Assembly: GCA_026400305.1 (NCBI GenBank)
Contig: JAPLPI010000293.1
Location: 1-11,610, forward strand
Source: Alphaproteobacteria bacterium
GTDB taxonomy: Bacteria; Pseudomonadota; Alphaproteobacteria; Micropepsales; Micropepsaceae
Length of the DNA stretch: 11,610 nt
Reading direction: 5' to 3'
A program made the translations under genes and the position numbers. Under the pieces are notes generated by a model. That model had not been told where the DNA came from. It saw nothing but the letters and a program-made list of their open reading frames with translations, and did no database searches. Positions within the stretch are counted from its first letter, which is position 1. Every line of letters starts with the position of its first letter. Shown in pieces: positions 1 to 6,259 of this stretch.

Positions 1-87
1 TTGTTTTTGTTCTGGTTAGCGAGATTTTGACCATTGGGCGGCTAAGCTCACTGGGTTGTCAAATAGTATGGTTGGGCGGGGGCTCAA

Positions 88-321
88 ATGGATACCATCA
101 TGCGCGTATCAGTCACAGTCGGGGTGTTTGCCGCCATGGCCGTCCTTCTGTCCGGCTGCATCGCCTATGACGCCGCCAGCACCGTGGTCAGCGCGGGTTC
201 GCCCGTGGTGGGCGCCGGCGTTTCGGTGGTCGGCGGTGTTGGCGATGTCGTGACATCGCCCTTCGACAGGCTCAGGGTGAGGATCAGCGAAAGCCCTCAT
301 GCTGAGCCTGTCGAAGCATGA
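88..321 (+). CDS. Small putative lipoprotein, C-terminus supplied by a palindromic repeat
   Basis: A 77-residue protein that I do not assign to a named family. Residues 1-5 are polar, residues 6-21 are hydrophobic, and a good lipobox, L21-S22-G23-C24, follows. Export and lipidation at Cys24 by Lgt/LspA are therefore likely. Residues 30-56 are rich in Val, Gly, Ser and Ala with an alternating pattern. From residue 59 to the stop the coding sequence lies inside the inverted repeat at 261-316, so the last 19 residues and the stop come from the repeat and are probably not ancestral. ATG at 88 is preferred over the in-frame ATG at 100 because a G-rich stretch (about 74-82) that could pair with the ribosome lies just upstream. 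The gene converges on gloB with only 9 bases between stops. It could be non-coding, but the clean signal peptide argues against that. Confidence 0.6.
   Translation: MDTIMRVSVTVGVFAAMAVLLSGCIAYDAASTVVSAGSPVVGAGVSVVGGVGDVVTSPFDRLRVRISESPHAEPVEA
261..316. repeat. REP-like palindromic element, possible bidirectional terminator
   Basis: The left arm at 261-275 (CTTCGACAGGCTCAG) is the exact reverse complement of 302-316. With one mismatch and one G-T pair the stem extends to 261-282/295-316, leaving a 12-base loop at 283-294. Palindromes with this TTCGACAGGCTCAG core are, from general knowledge, dispersed in many copies in a range of GC-rich bacterial genomes and are often translated as spurious protein tails. 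This copy sits at the convergent junction of the lipoprotein gene and gloB, so its hairpin could terminate or protect both transcripts. No second copy was seen in the window. Confidence 0.8.
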
Positions 322-330
322 GGGGCCTGG

Positions 331-1083
331 CTAAAACTTATCTTTCCGCCCCCGGATTTCGCCAAACACGGCGACATCATCCGCCTGCTCCATGCCCAGC
401 GACTTGCGGATTTCCGCACTGTCCGGCCGCAGGAAGGGATTAGTCTTTTTCTCCAGCCCCAGGGTGGATGGCACGGTCGGTTTGCTCGCCGCCCGCGCCG
501 CATTCACATCGTCCATCCGCGCTTTCAGATCGCCATTGCCCGGCTCCAGCGTGAGCGCGAAGCGGCCATTGCTCTGGGTATATTCATGGCCGCACCACAC
601 CTTGGTGTCGTCGGGCAGGGTCATCAGCTTGGACAGGCTGGACCACATCATCTGCGGATCGCCTTCGAACAGGCGCCCGCAACCCAGGGTGAACAGCGTA
701 TCGCCGGTAAAGGCATTGCCGTCGATCACAAAGGTGATGGCGCCTTTGGTGTGGGCCGGCACTTCCAGCACCTGAACCTTGCGGCCGTCAAATTCCCACC
801 CCGTGGTTTCATCCACGCCGATATCCAGCCCTGGAATGCGTGCCGCGTCCTTGCTCGGGCCGACAACCTTGGCGGCCGTCTCCTGCTTCAGGTCCAGGTT
901 GCCGCCGCAATGATCCAGGTGATGATGGGTGTTCAGGATATGGGTCAGCTGCCACCCCGTCCGGGCCAGCGCCGCGCGCACCGGGGCGACCTCCGACGGG
1001 TCTACGATAGCGCATTGGTCGCCGGACTTCACCAGATAGGCGTAATTGTCGGACAGGCAGGGAACAATCTCGATCTGGGTCAT
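331..1083 (-). CDS. gloB: Hydroxyacylglutathione hydrolase (glyoxalase II)
   Basis: Hydrolyses S-D-lactoylglutathione to D-lactate and glutathione, the second step of cytosolic methylglyoxal detoxification. The protein is 250 residues, normal for the family. The metallo-beta-lactamase motif THHHLDH gives metal ligands H53, H55, D57 and H58; H111, D128 (in GDTLF) and H166 (in GHEYT) complete the binuclear site. The C-terminal substrate-binding domain with NPFLR near 216-220 is present. The open frame extends ten codons further upstream, but ATG at 1083 has a strong AAGGAG Shine-Dalgarno six bases before it and the family N-terminus begins here (MTQIEIVPCL). The gene diverges from the methyltransferase gene and converges on the small lipoprotein gene. 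All catalytic residues look intact. Confidence 0.95.
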   Translation of the reverse strand: MTQIEIVPCLSDNYAYLVKSGDQCAIVDPSEVAPVRAALARTGWQLTHILNTHHHLDHCGGNLDLKQETAAKVVGPSKDAARIPGLDIGVDETTGWEFDGRKVQVLEVPAHTKGAITFVIDGNAFTGDTLFTLGCGRLFEGDPQMMWSSLSKLMTLPDDTKVWCGHEYTQSNGRFALTLEPGNGDLKARMDDVNAARAASKPTVPSTLGLEKKTNPFLRPDSAEIRKSLGMEQADDVAVFGEIRGRKDKF

Positions 1084-1156
1084 GAAATCTCCTTGGCCGG
1101 CGCACCTTATCAAATCTTATCGCGTGGCCAAGCCGCGCGGGGGCAAAGCTGCGTCT

Positions 1157-1184
1157 TTGAACAACCGCCTCCAGGGCTTAGACT
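1157..1184 (+). promoter_or_regulatory. Possible sigma-70 promoter for the methyltransferase gene
   Basis: TTGAAC at 1157-1162 and TAGACT at 1179-1184 are separated by 16 bases. Transcription would start about 1190-1193, at or just before the ATG at 1193, giving an almost leaderless mRNA. This agrees with the absence of a clear Shine-Dalgarno there. It is a pattern match only. Confidence 0.3.
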
Positions 1185-1192
1185 CTGGGTCG

Positions 1193-1903
1193 ATGCAGGA
1201 CGTGCGCGACCTCACCGCTTTTTACGACAAGCCGCTGGGACAGTTGGCCAAGCGGGTGATCCTGCGCCATGTCGAGAATTTTTGGCCCGACCTGCGGGGC
1301 CTGCGGGTGCTGGGCTATGGTTTTCCCATTCCCTATGCGCGGCTGTTCACCGGGGCCGAACGCGCCATCGCCGCCATGCCGGCGCCCTTCGGCGCGGTCA
1401 CCTGGACGCCCAATGGCGACAAGAATGCCGCGCTGGTGTGCGAGGAAGATGCGCTGCCGTTCCCCGACGTGTTCTTCGACCGAATCCTGATCGTGCATGG
1501 CCTGGAGTCTACGGAAAGTCTGCGGCCGTTGCTGCGCCAGCTGTGGCGGGTGCTGGCGCCGGAAGGAAAAATTCTGCTGGTGGCGCCTAACCGCGCCAGC
1601 CTGTGGGCCCAGGTCCAGGTGTCACCCTTCGGTCATGGCCGCCCTTTTTCACGCATGGAATTGGACCGCCTGCTGCGCGATGCGTTGCTGGAGCCGGCGC
1701 GCTGGTCGCGCGCGCTTTATGCGCCGCCCTTTGACGGTATCAGCGGATCGGGCACCAACTGGGAAAAATTTGGCCGCAAATTCTTTCCCGGCATCGGCGG
1801 CTTGCATGTGGTGGAAGCAGCCAAGTCGCTCTATGCCGCTGCCACGCCCAAATTATCGGTCGCGCAGGTCGCGCTGAAGACGGCCCAGGACCTGGGGTCT
1901 TAG
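1193..1903 (+). CDS. Class I SAM-dependent methyltransferase, substrate unknown
   Basis: A 236-residue protein resembling the methyltransferases often found beside gloB in alphaproteobacteria. The N-terminus (MQDVRDLTAFYDKPLGQ) is typical of that group. The SAM-binding motif I is degenerate (VLGYGFPIPY, about residues 40-50) rather than the usual acidic-x-GxGxG. The later Rossmann elements are clear: LPFPDVFFDRILIVHGLE (about 95-112) and LWRVLAPEGKILLVAPNR (about 119-136). A longer open frame begins at 1046, but its first 49 codons overlap gloB and its upstream region antisense and do not look like protein. I therefore place the start at ATG 1193. The stop overlaps the metW stop by four bases on the opposite strand. 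The substrate cannot be read from the sequence. Confidence 0.85.
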   Translation: MQDVRDLTAFYDKPLGQLAKRVILRHVENFWPDLRGLRVLGYGFPIPYARLFTGAERAIAAMPAPFGAVTWTPNGDKNAALVCEEDALPFPDVFFDRILIVHGLESTESLRPLLRQLWRVLAPEGKILLVAPNRASLWAQVQVSPFGHGRPFSRMELDRLLRDALLEPARWSRALYAPPFDGISGSGTNWEKFGRKFFPGIGGLHVVEAAKSLYAAATPKLSVAQVALKTAQDLGS

Positions 1904-2520
1904 CTCTTTTTCAGAAGAAACACGCCGCCCTGGGCGAACAGGTTGGGTCCCAGATAGCCATGTGTCAGGCTAGCGGGATTCATCTTGGCCGTGGTGCCGT
2001 TATCGTTCAGCGCATGGGCCTCCACGATGGTGGCGCCGCATTCGCGCGTCAGGTCGACAAAATCGGCCAAGGTGCACAGGTGGATGTTGGGCGTCGCCCA
2101 CCAGGAGTAATCCAGCGTGTTGGTGCGCGGCATGCGCCCGCCCGTCAGCAGCGACAGCCGCACTTTCCAATAGCCGAAATTGGGCAGCGAGATCGCGACC
2201 CGCCGACCGATGCGCAGCAGATGATCCAGCACCGCGCGCGGTTTCTCGGTGGCCTGGATGGTCTGGGACAGGATCACCGCATCGAACACCTGGGCGGGGT
2301 AATCCACCAGGTCGGTATCGGCGTCGCCCTGCACCACCGCCAGGCCGCGCGCTACGCAGGCATTCACATTGGCCTGGGAAATCTCGATGCCGCGGCCGTC
2401 TACATTTTTGGTCTTCAGATGCTCCAGCAGTGCGCCGTCGCCGCAGCCGACATCCAGCACCCGGGCATCGGGACGGATCATGGCCGCGATGGCCGCCAGG
2501 TCGGGGCGCAGCTCGCTCAT
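1900..2520 (-). CDS. metW: MetW, methyltransferase-fold partner of MetX
   Basis: A 206-residue MetW-family protein. The glycine-rich SAM-type motif VLDVGCGDG is at residues 21-29, an acidic strand end (GIEIS) lies near 44-48, and the family signature around [11 protein letters not shown] is near 140-150. MetW is encoded with MetX in many proteobacteria and is reported to be needed for full MetX acyltransferase activity in some of them; its own catalytic activity is unclear. The start ATG overlaps the metX stop (ATGA), and a GGA eight bases upstream inside metX can act as ribosome site, so the two genes are translationally coupled. The stop overlaps the convergent methyltransferase stop. Confidence 0.93.
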   Translation of the reverse strand: MSELRPDLAAIAAMIRPDARVLDVGCGDGALLEHLKTKNVDGRGIEISQANVNACVARGLAVVQGDADTDLVDYPAQVFDAVILSQTIQATEKPRAVLDHLLRIGRRVAISLPNFGYWKVRLSLLTGGRMPRTNTLDYSWWATPNIHLCTLADFVDLTRECGATIVEAHALNDNGTTAKMNPASLTHGYLGPNLFAQGGVFLLKKS

Positions 2521-3674
2521 GACAGGTCCTGAGCGGCGTGGTTGAGAAAGCCGCGCACGGTGGCGAACATTTCCGGCTCGTCTAGCAAAAAGGCGTCGTG
2601 GCCCTTGTCGCTCTTGATCTCGACAAAGCTGACCTGGGCGGCCACCGCGTTCAGGGCATGGGCGATGCGCTTGTTCTCGACCGGCGGGAACAGCCAGTCG
2701 CTGGTAAAGGCGACGATGCAGAAGCTCGCCGAATTCAGGCGAAACACGTCGGCCAATTGCCCGCCATGCTCTTCGGCCAGGTCGAAATAATCCATGGCGC
2801 GGGTGATGTAGAGATACGAGTTGGCGTCAAACCGGTCCACGAAGCTGGCGCCCTGGTGATGCAGGTAAGACTCGATCTGGAAATCCGGCGTGAACTGGAA
2901 CGACTTGGCGTCGCGGTTCTGCAGCGCACGGCCGAACTTGCGTTGCAGCGCCAACTCCGAGACATAAGTGATGTGCGCGGCCATGCGCGCCACCGCCAGG
3001 CCTTTGGACGGCTTGGTGTTATGCAACAGATATTCGCCGCCCTGCCAGTCGGGATCGGCCATGATCGCCTGCCGGCCCACTTCGTGGAACGCAATGTTCT
3101 GGGCGCTGTGACGCGCGGCGCACGCGATCGGCACCACTGCGCGCACGCAGTCGGGATAGGATGCCGCCCATTGCAGCTCCTGCATCCCGCCCATCGAGCC
3201 GCCGAGCACCGCCAGCAGCTTATCGATGCCCAGATGTTCGACCAGGCGCTTTTGCGCCCGCACCATGTCGGGAATGGTGACCACCGGAAAATTCAGGCCC
3301 CAGGGATTGCCGTCCGACGGATCGATCTCCGCCGGGCCAGTCGAGCCCATGCAGCTGCCGATGACGTTCGAGCAAATGACAAAGAAGCGGTCGGTGTCGA
3401 TCGGCTTGCCCGGGCCCACCATGGTGATCCACCAACCGGGCTTGCCGGTTAGGGGATGATCGGAGGCGACGAACTGATCGCCGGTCAGGGCATGGCAGAT
3501 CAGGATGGCGTTGCTCTTGTCGGCGTTGAGCGTGCCATAGGTTATGTAGGCGACGGTGAAGGGCGCCAGCTCGCGGCCGCAGTCCAGCGGTAACGGTGCC
3601 TCGAAGGTGACCGCCATGCCGACATCGGCCGATGGCGTGGTCACAGGGCGCAGGAAACGAGGGGCCTCAGTCAC
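2517..3674 (-). CDS. metX: Homoserine O-acyltransferase (acetyl or succinyl)
   Basis: Transfers an acyl group from acetyl-CoA or succinyl-CoA to the hydroxyl of homoserine, the activation step of methionine biosynthesis in the cytosol. This is an alpha/beta-hydrolase of 385 residues, full length for MetX. The nucleophile S160 lies in GGSMGG, the acid D326 in FTSDWLFPP and the histidine H359 in KGHDAF, completing the triad. The entry motif ICHALTGDQ (59-67) is also present. The start is GTG at 3674: an in-frame TAG lies five codons upstream, no ATG precedes residue 20, and AGGA sits about ten bases before the GTG. MetX enzymes paired with MetW in proteobacteria are often succinyltransferases, but I cannot decide the donor here. 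Confidence 0.94.
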   Translation of the reverse strand: MTEAPRFLRPVTTPSADVGMAVTFEAPLPLDCGRELAPFTVAYITYGTLNADKSNAILICHALTGDQFVASDHPLTGKPGWWITMVGPGKPIDTDRFFVICSNVIGSCMGSTGPAEIDPSDGNPWGLNFPVVTIPDMVRAQKRLVEHLGIDKLLAVLGGSMGGMQELQWAASYPDCVRAVVPIACAARHSAQNIAFHEVGRQAIMADPDWQGGEYLLHNTKPSKGLAVARMAAHITYVSELALQRKFGRALQNRDAKSFQFTPDFQIESYLHHQGASFVDRFDANSYLYITRAMDYFDLAEEHGGQLADVFRLNSASFCIVAFTSDWLFPPVENKRIAHALNAVAAQVSFVEIKSDKGHDAFLLDEPEMFATVRGFLNHAAQDLS

Positions 3675-3705
3675 GAAATAGCCGTCCTAAATCCTTGGAA
3701 AACGT

Positions 3706-3734
3706 AGGTAAGGTGCGCCACCACCCCAAGTCAA
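3706..3734 (-). promoter_or_regulatory. metX: Possible promoter for metX-metW
   Basis: On the minus strand TTGACT (3734-3729) is followed after 17 bases by TTACCT (3711-3706). The -35 element is good and the -10 element is weak. It is placed 30-60 bases upstream of the metX GTG, in the divergent metX/hisC region. Confidence 0.33.
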
Positions 3735-3751
3735 CGAATGGCAGCCCTGCT

Positions 3752-3780
3752 TTGCTTTTATGACGGCCGCGCCCTATTAA
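3752..3780 (+). promoter_or_regulatory. hisC: Possible promoter for hisC-tyrA
   Basis: TTGCTT (3752-3757) and TATTAA (3775-3780) have the standard 17-base spacing and lie about 32 bases before the hisC ATG. This predicts a leader of roughly 25 bases. The match to consensus is moderate. It is back to back with the proposed metX promoter. Confidence 0.38.
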
Positions 3781-3812
3781 AACCTGGCCTTTTTACGAGC
3801 CTGCGTTAACCG

Positions 3813-4919
3813 ATGAAGCCCGAGCCCAAACCCGGTGTCCTGGACATCACCGCCTATGTCGGCGGCCGCGCCTCCGCGCCCGGTGCCACCAAGGTGTTCA
3901 AGCTGTCCTCCAACGAAAGTCCGCTGGGGCCAAGCCCCGCGGTGGCGGCGGCCCTGGAAGAAGCCTGCGCCAGCCTGGCGCTGTATCCGGAAGGCTCGGC
4001 CACTTTGCTGCGCGAGGCGATCGCGGAGGTCTATCATATCAACCTCGCGCGCATCGTCACTTCGGGCGATGGGTCCGACGCGCTGCTCACCATGCTGGCT
4101 AACGCCTACTTGCGGCCGGGTGACGAGGTGGTGTTCAGCGAGCACGCGTTCCTAGTCTACAAGATCGCCACCCAGGCCAACAGCGCCGTGCCGGTGATGG
4201 TGCCGGAAAAGACCACCAACCAGGCCATCACGGTCGATGTCGATGCGATGCTGGCGGCGGTCACGCCCAAAACGCGCATGGTCTATCTGGCCAATCCCAA
4301 CAATCCTACCGGTTCGTGCCTGAACCGGGACGAGATGGCGCGCCTGCATGCCGGGCTGCCGGCGCATGTGCTGCTGGTGATCGATGCGGCGTATGGCGAA
4401 TACGTCACCGCCAAGGACTATGACTCGGGCCTAGAGCTGGCGGCGAAGTATCCCAATGTGGTGATGACCCGCACCTTTTCGAAACTGTATGGACTGGCGG
4501 GCCTGCGCATCGGCTGGATGTATGCCTCGGCGGAAATTTGCGATGTGATCAACCGCATCCGTGGACCGTTCAACACTGCCCTGATCCAGCAACTGGCCGG
4601 CGCGGCGGGGATCCGCGACCGCGACCATTTCTGGAAAGCGGTAGAGCACAACAACAAGTGGCTGGCCTGGGTCACCGAAGAAATCCGCAAGACTGGTCTT
4701 CGGGTCGATGACAGCTGCGCCCATTTCGTGCTGATCCATTTCTCGGTCGACGGCGACAAGACCGCCGCCAAGGCCGATGCTTTTCTGATGCAGGGCGGTA
4801 TCATCCTGCGCAGCGTGGCGCGCCCGTGGGCGCCTACAAAAGTATTGCCCAGGCCATCGCGCCGCATCTGGCGCAGGGCGCCATCCTGTCGGATGTCGGT
4901 TCGGTCAAGGGCGCCGTGA
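3813..4919 (+). pseudogene. hisC: Histidinol-phosphate/aromatic aminotransferase, C-terminus lost
   Basis: A PLP-dependent fold-type I aminotransferase of the HisC family. Beside tyrA it would serve histidinol-phosphate transamination and probably aromatic amino acid transamination. The first ~336 residues are well conserved: LSSNESPLGPS (31-41), YPEGS (58-62), NPNNPTGS (161-168), D191 and Y194, the PLP lysine K224 in TFSKLYGLAG, and phosphate-binding R232 in GLRIGW. After GGIILRSVA (about residue 336, base ~4822) homology stops. The frame then runs through tyrA sequence out of frame, adding about 32 unrelated residues to a stop at 4917-4919. The missing ~30 residues normally carry the substrate carboxylate-binding arginine (RITIG-type motif), so this product should be inactive. 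The ATG at 3813 fits the family N-terminus but has no strong Shine-Dalgarno. A true deletion and an assembly error are both possible. Confidence 0.85.
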
Positions 4920-5515
4920 TCCGTGATGTCGGGCCGTTCGTGCCGGCCGGCGTGCATTTTATTCCCGCGCACCCCATCGCCGGCACCGAATATTCCGGGC
5001 CCGAGGCCGGTTTCGCCAGCCTGTTCGACGAGCGCTGGGCCATCCTGACGCCGGTGCCCGGTAGCGACGGCATGGCGGTCGACAAGCTCAAGACCTTCTG
5101 GAAAGGCCTGGGCAGCCAGGTCGATGTGATGGACAGCGGCCATCACGACCTAGTGCTGGCCATCACCTCCCATTTGCCGCACCTGATTGCCTACAACATC
5201 GTCGGTACGGCGCATGATCTGGAAAAGGTCACCGAAGGGGAAGTGATCAAATACTCCGCATCGGGCTTTCGCGACTTCACCCGCATCGCTGCTTCCGATC
5301 CCACCATGTGGCGTGACGTGTTTCTGAACAATCGCGAAGCGGTGCTGGAAGTGCTGGGCCGTTTCAACGACGATCTGAAAATTCTTCAGGATGCGGTAGC
5401 GCAGGGCAATGGCGATCTGTTGTTCGACACCTTCACCCGCACCCGCGCCATCCGCCGCGCCATTGTCGATCTCGGCCAGGATACGGCCGCGCCGAACTTC
5501 GGCCGCAAGTCCTAG
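4826..5515 (+). pseudogene. tyrA: Prephenate/arogenate dehydrogenase fragment, NAD-binding N-terminus lost
   Basis: Full TyrA oxidatively decarboxylates prephenate (or arogenate) with NAD(P) in tyrosine synthesis. The visible frame covers about 229 residues, beginning at the family motif PVGAY and continuing to a normal C-terminus. It has SDVGSVK (22-28), HPIAGTE (49-55), SHLPH (115-119) and GFRDFTRIAASDP (147-159). Absent are the first ~75 residues with the GxGxxG dinucleotide-binding Rossmann motif. The upstream sequence is hisC in another frame, so no intact start exists; GTG at 4826 is simply the first usable codon. Without the NAD site the fragment cannot be a working dehydrogenase. Its stop overlaps the convergent DUF2125 stop (5512-5515). 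The lesion is the same event that truncates hisC. Confidence 0.85.
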
Positions 5516-6249
5516 TAGATCGGGCTGAGCAGCGCCGCGGGATCGAGCCCCGGCGCAATCACTTTCGAGAGCGTCGCCTTGCCGTTCCGGCCGCGCCATG
5601 CGTTCGCCGCATCAGGCCAGGATTGTTCGCCCTTGAGTAGGCCCGCAAACGCATCGCCCTCGCTCAATGCAACGTACACCTGTATCTGCTTGATGTCGTT
5701 CGCGGCATCGGCTTCCAGCACCAGGTTCACGTCATGGCCGTTGCGACGCATATGAAGCTGGAAGCGGCCGACCTTCGTTTCCTTGGCCGCCAGGTTGGCG
5801 ATGTCCAGGTCGGCCCGCACCAAGGCATGGTCCCGCATCACGCTGCTGGCGCGAAGGGATCCGGGCAGGAAATCGATTACATGCGGCGCGCCATCTGCGC
5901 CCGTCCAGGACACATGCTGCTGCCCCGCCGCTTCATAGACCGCCTTGCTGCGATTGTAGGTGAGGGTATGGGCCGCGAATTTTTCGGCGCTCCAGACAAA
6001 GGGGTCATGGGCACCCGAGCCTTTCACCGTCAGGCCAGTGAAGTCGGCATCCAGGCGAAAGGGAAAGCCGCCCACCCCTGCCGTCTTCCAGTCCAGGCTG
6101 ATGCCGGGAATCGCTTCCTTGCCTTTCAGCGCCGCGAGCTTCTTCTCGAAGGCGTCGGCCGCCACCCACCAATAAGCCATCACCGCGCAGGCGATCAGCA
6201 GGAAGGTGGTGATGGGGGCATAGAGCCAGAAGCGGCTGGAGTAATTCAT
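5512..6249 (-). CDS. DUF2125-type membrane-anchored protein
   Basis: A 245-residue protein with a short polar start, one hydrophobic segment at about residues 8-27 (YAPITTFLLIACAVMAYWWV) and a long soluble remainder, probably periplasmic. The sequence GFPFRLDADFTGL near 65-77 and the overall layout match DUF2125 proteins of alphaproteobacteria, which are often encoded near hisC-tyrA. The function is unknown. A longer open frame reaches 6405, but that part overlaps the nrdJ 3' end in another frame and reads as low-complexity Arg/Ala. ATG at 6249, 10 bases after the nrdJ stop, is therefore chosen. The gene is co-directional with nrdJ and converges with overlapping stops on tyrA. Confidence 0.8.
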   Translation of the reverse strand: MNYSSRFWLYAPITTFLLIACAVMAYWWVAADAFEKKLAALKGKEAIPGISLDWKTAGVGGFPFRLDADFTGLTVKGSGAHDPFVWSAEKFAAHTLTYNRSKAVYEAAGQQHVSWTGADGAPHVIDFLPGSLRASSVMRDHALVRADLDIANLAAKETKVGRFQLHMRRNGHDVNLVLEADAANDIKQIQVYVALSEGDAFAGLLKGEQSWPDAANAWRGRNGKATLSKVIAPGLDPAALLSPIY

Positions 6250-6259
6250 GCGCCGCAAA

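Noticed and set aside
586..1590. 334-codon plus-strand open frame spanning gloB and the methyltransferase gene
   Set aside because: It is antisense to gloB and out of frame with the methyltransferase, with no recognisable domain. Long spurious frames are expected at this GC content.
2598..3452. 284-codon plus-strand open frame antisense to metX
   Set aside because: Composition is His/Arg/Gln-rich shadow translation of metX; no start signal or domain.
3675..3812. SAM-II-type riboswitch upstream of metX, suggested by TAAAAAGG on the minus strand near 3790
   Set aside because: The motif lies at the hisC end of the region. The other conserved SAM-II segments and the required spacing and pseudoknot partners are not present on either strand.
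4800..4830. A natural in-frame HisC-TyrA fusion or programmed frameshift at the junction
   Set aside because: Any frameshift product would still lack the HisC C-terminus and the TyrA NAD-binding domain. Sequence is missing, so this is not merely a change of frame.
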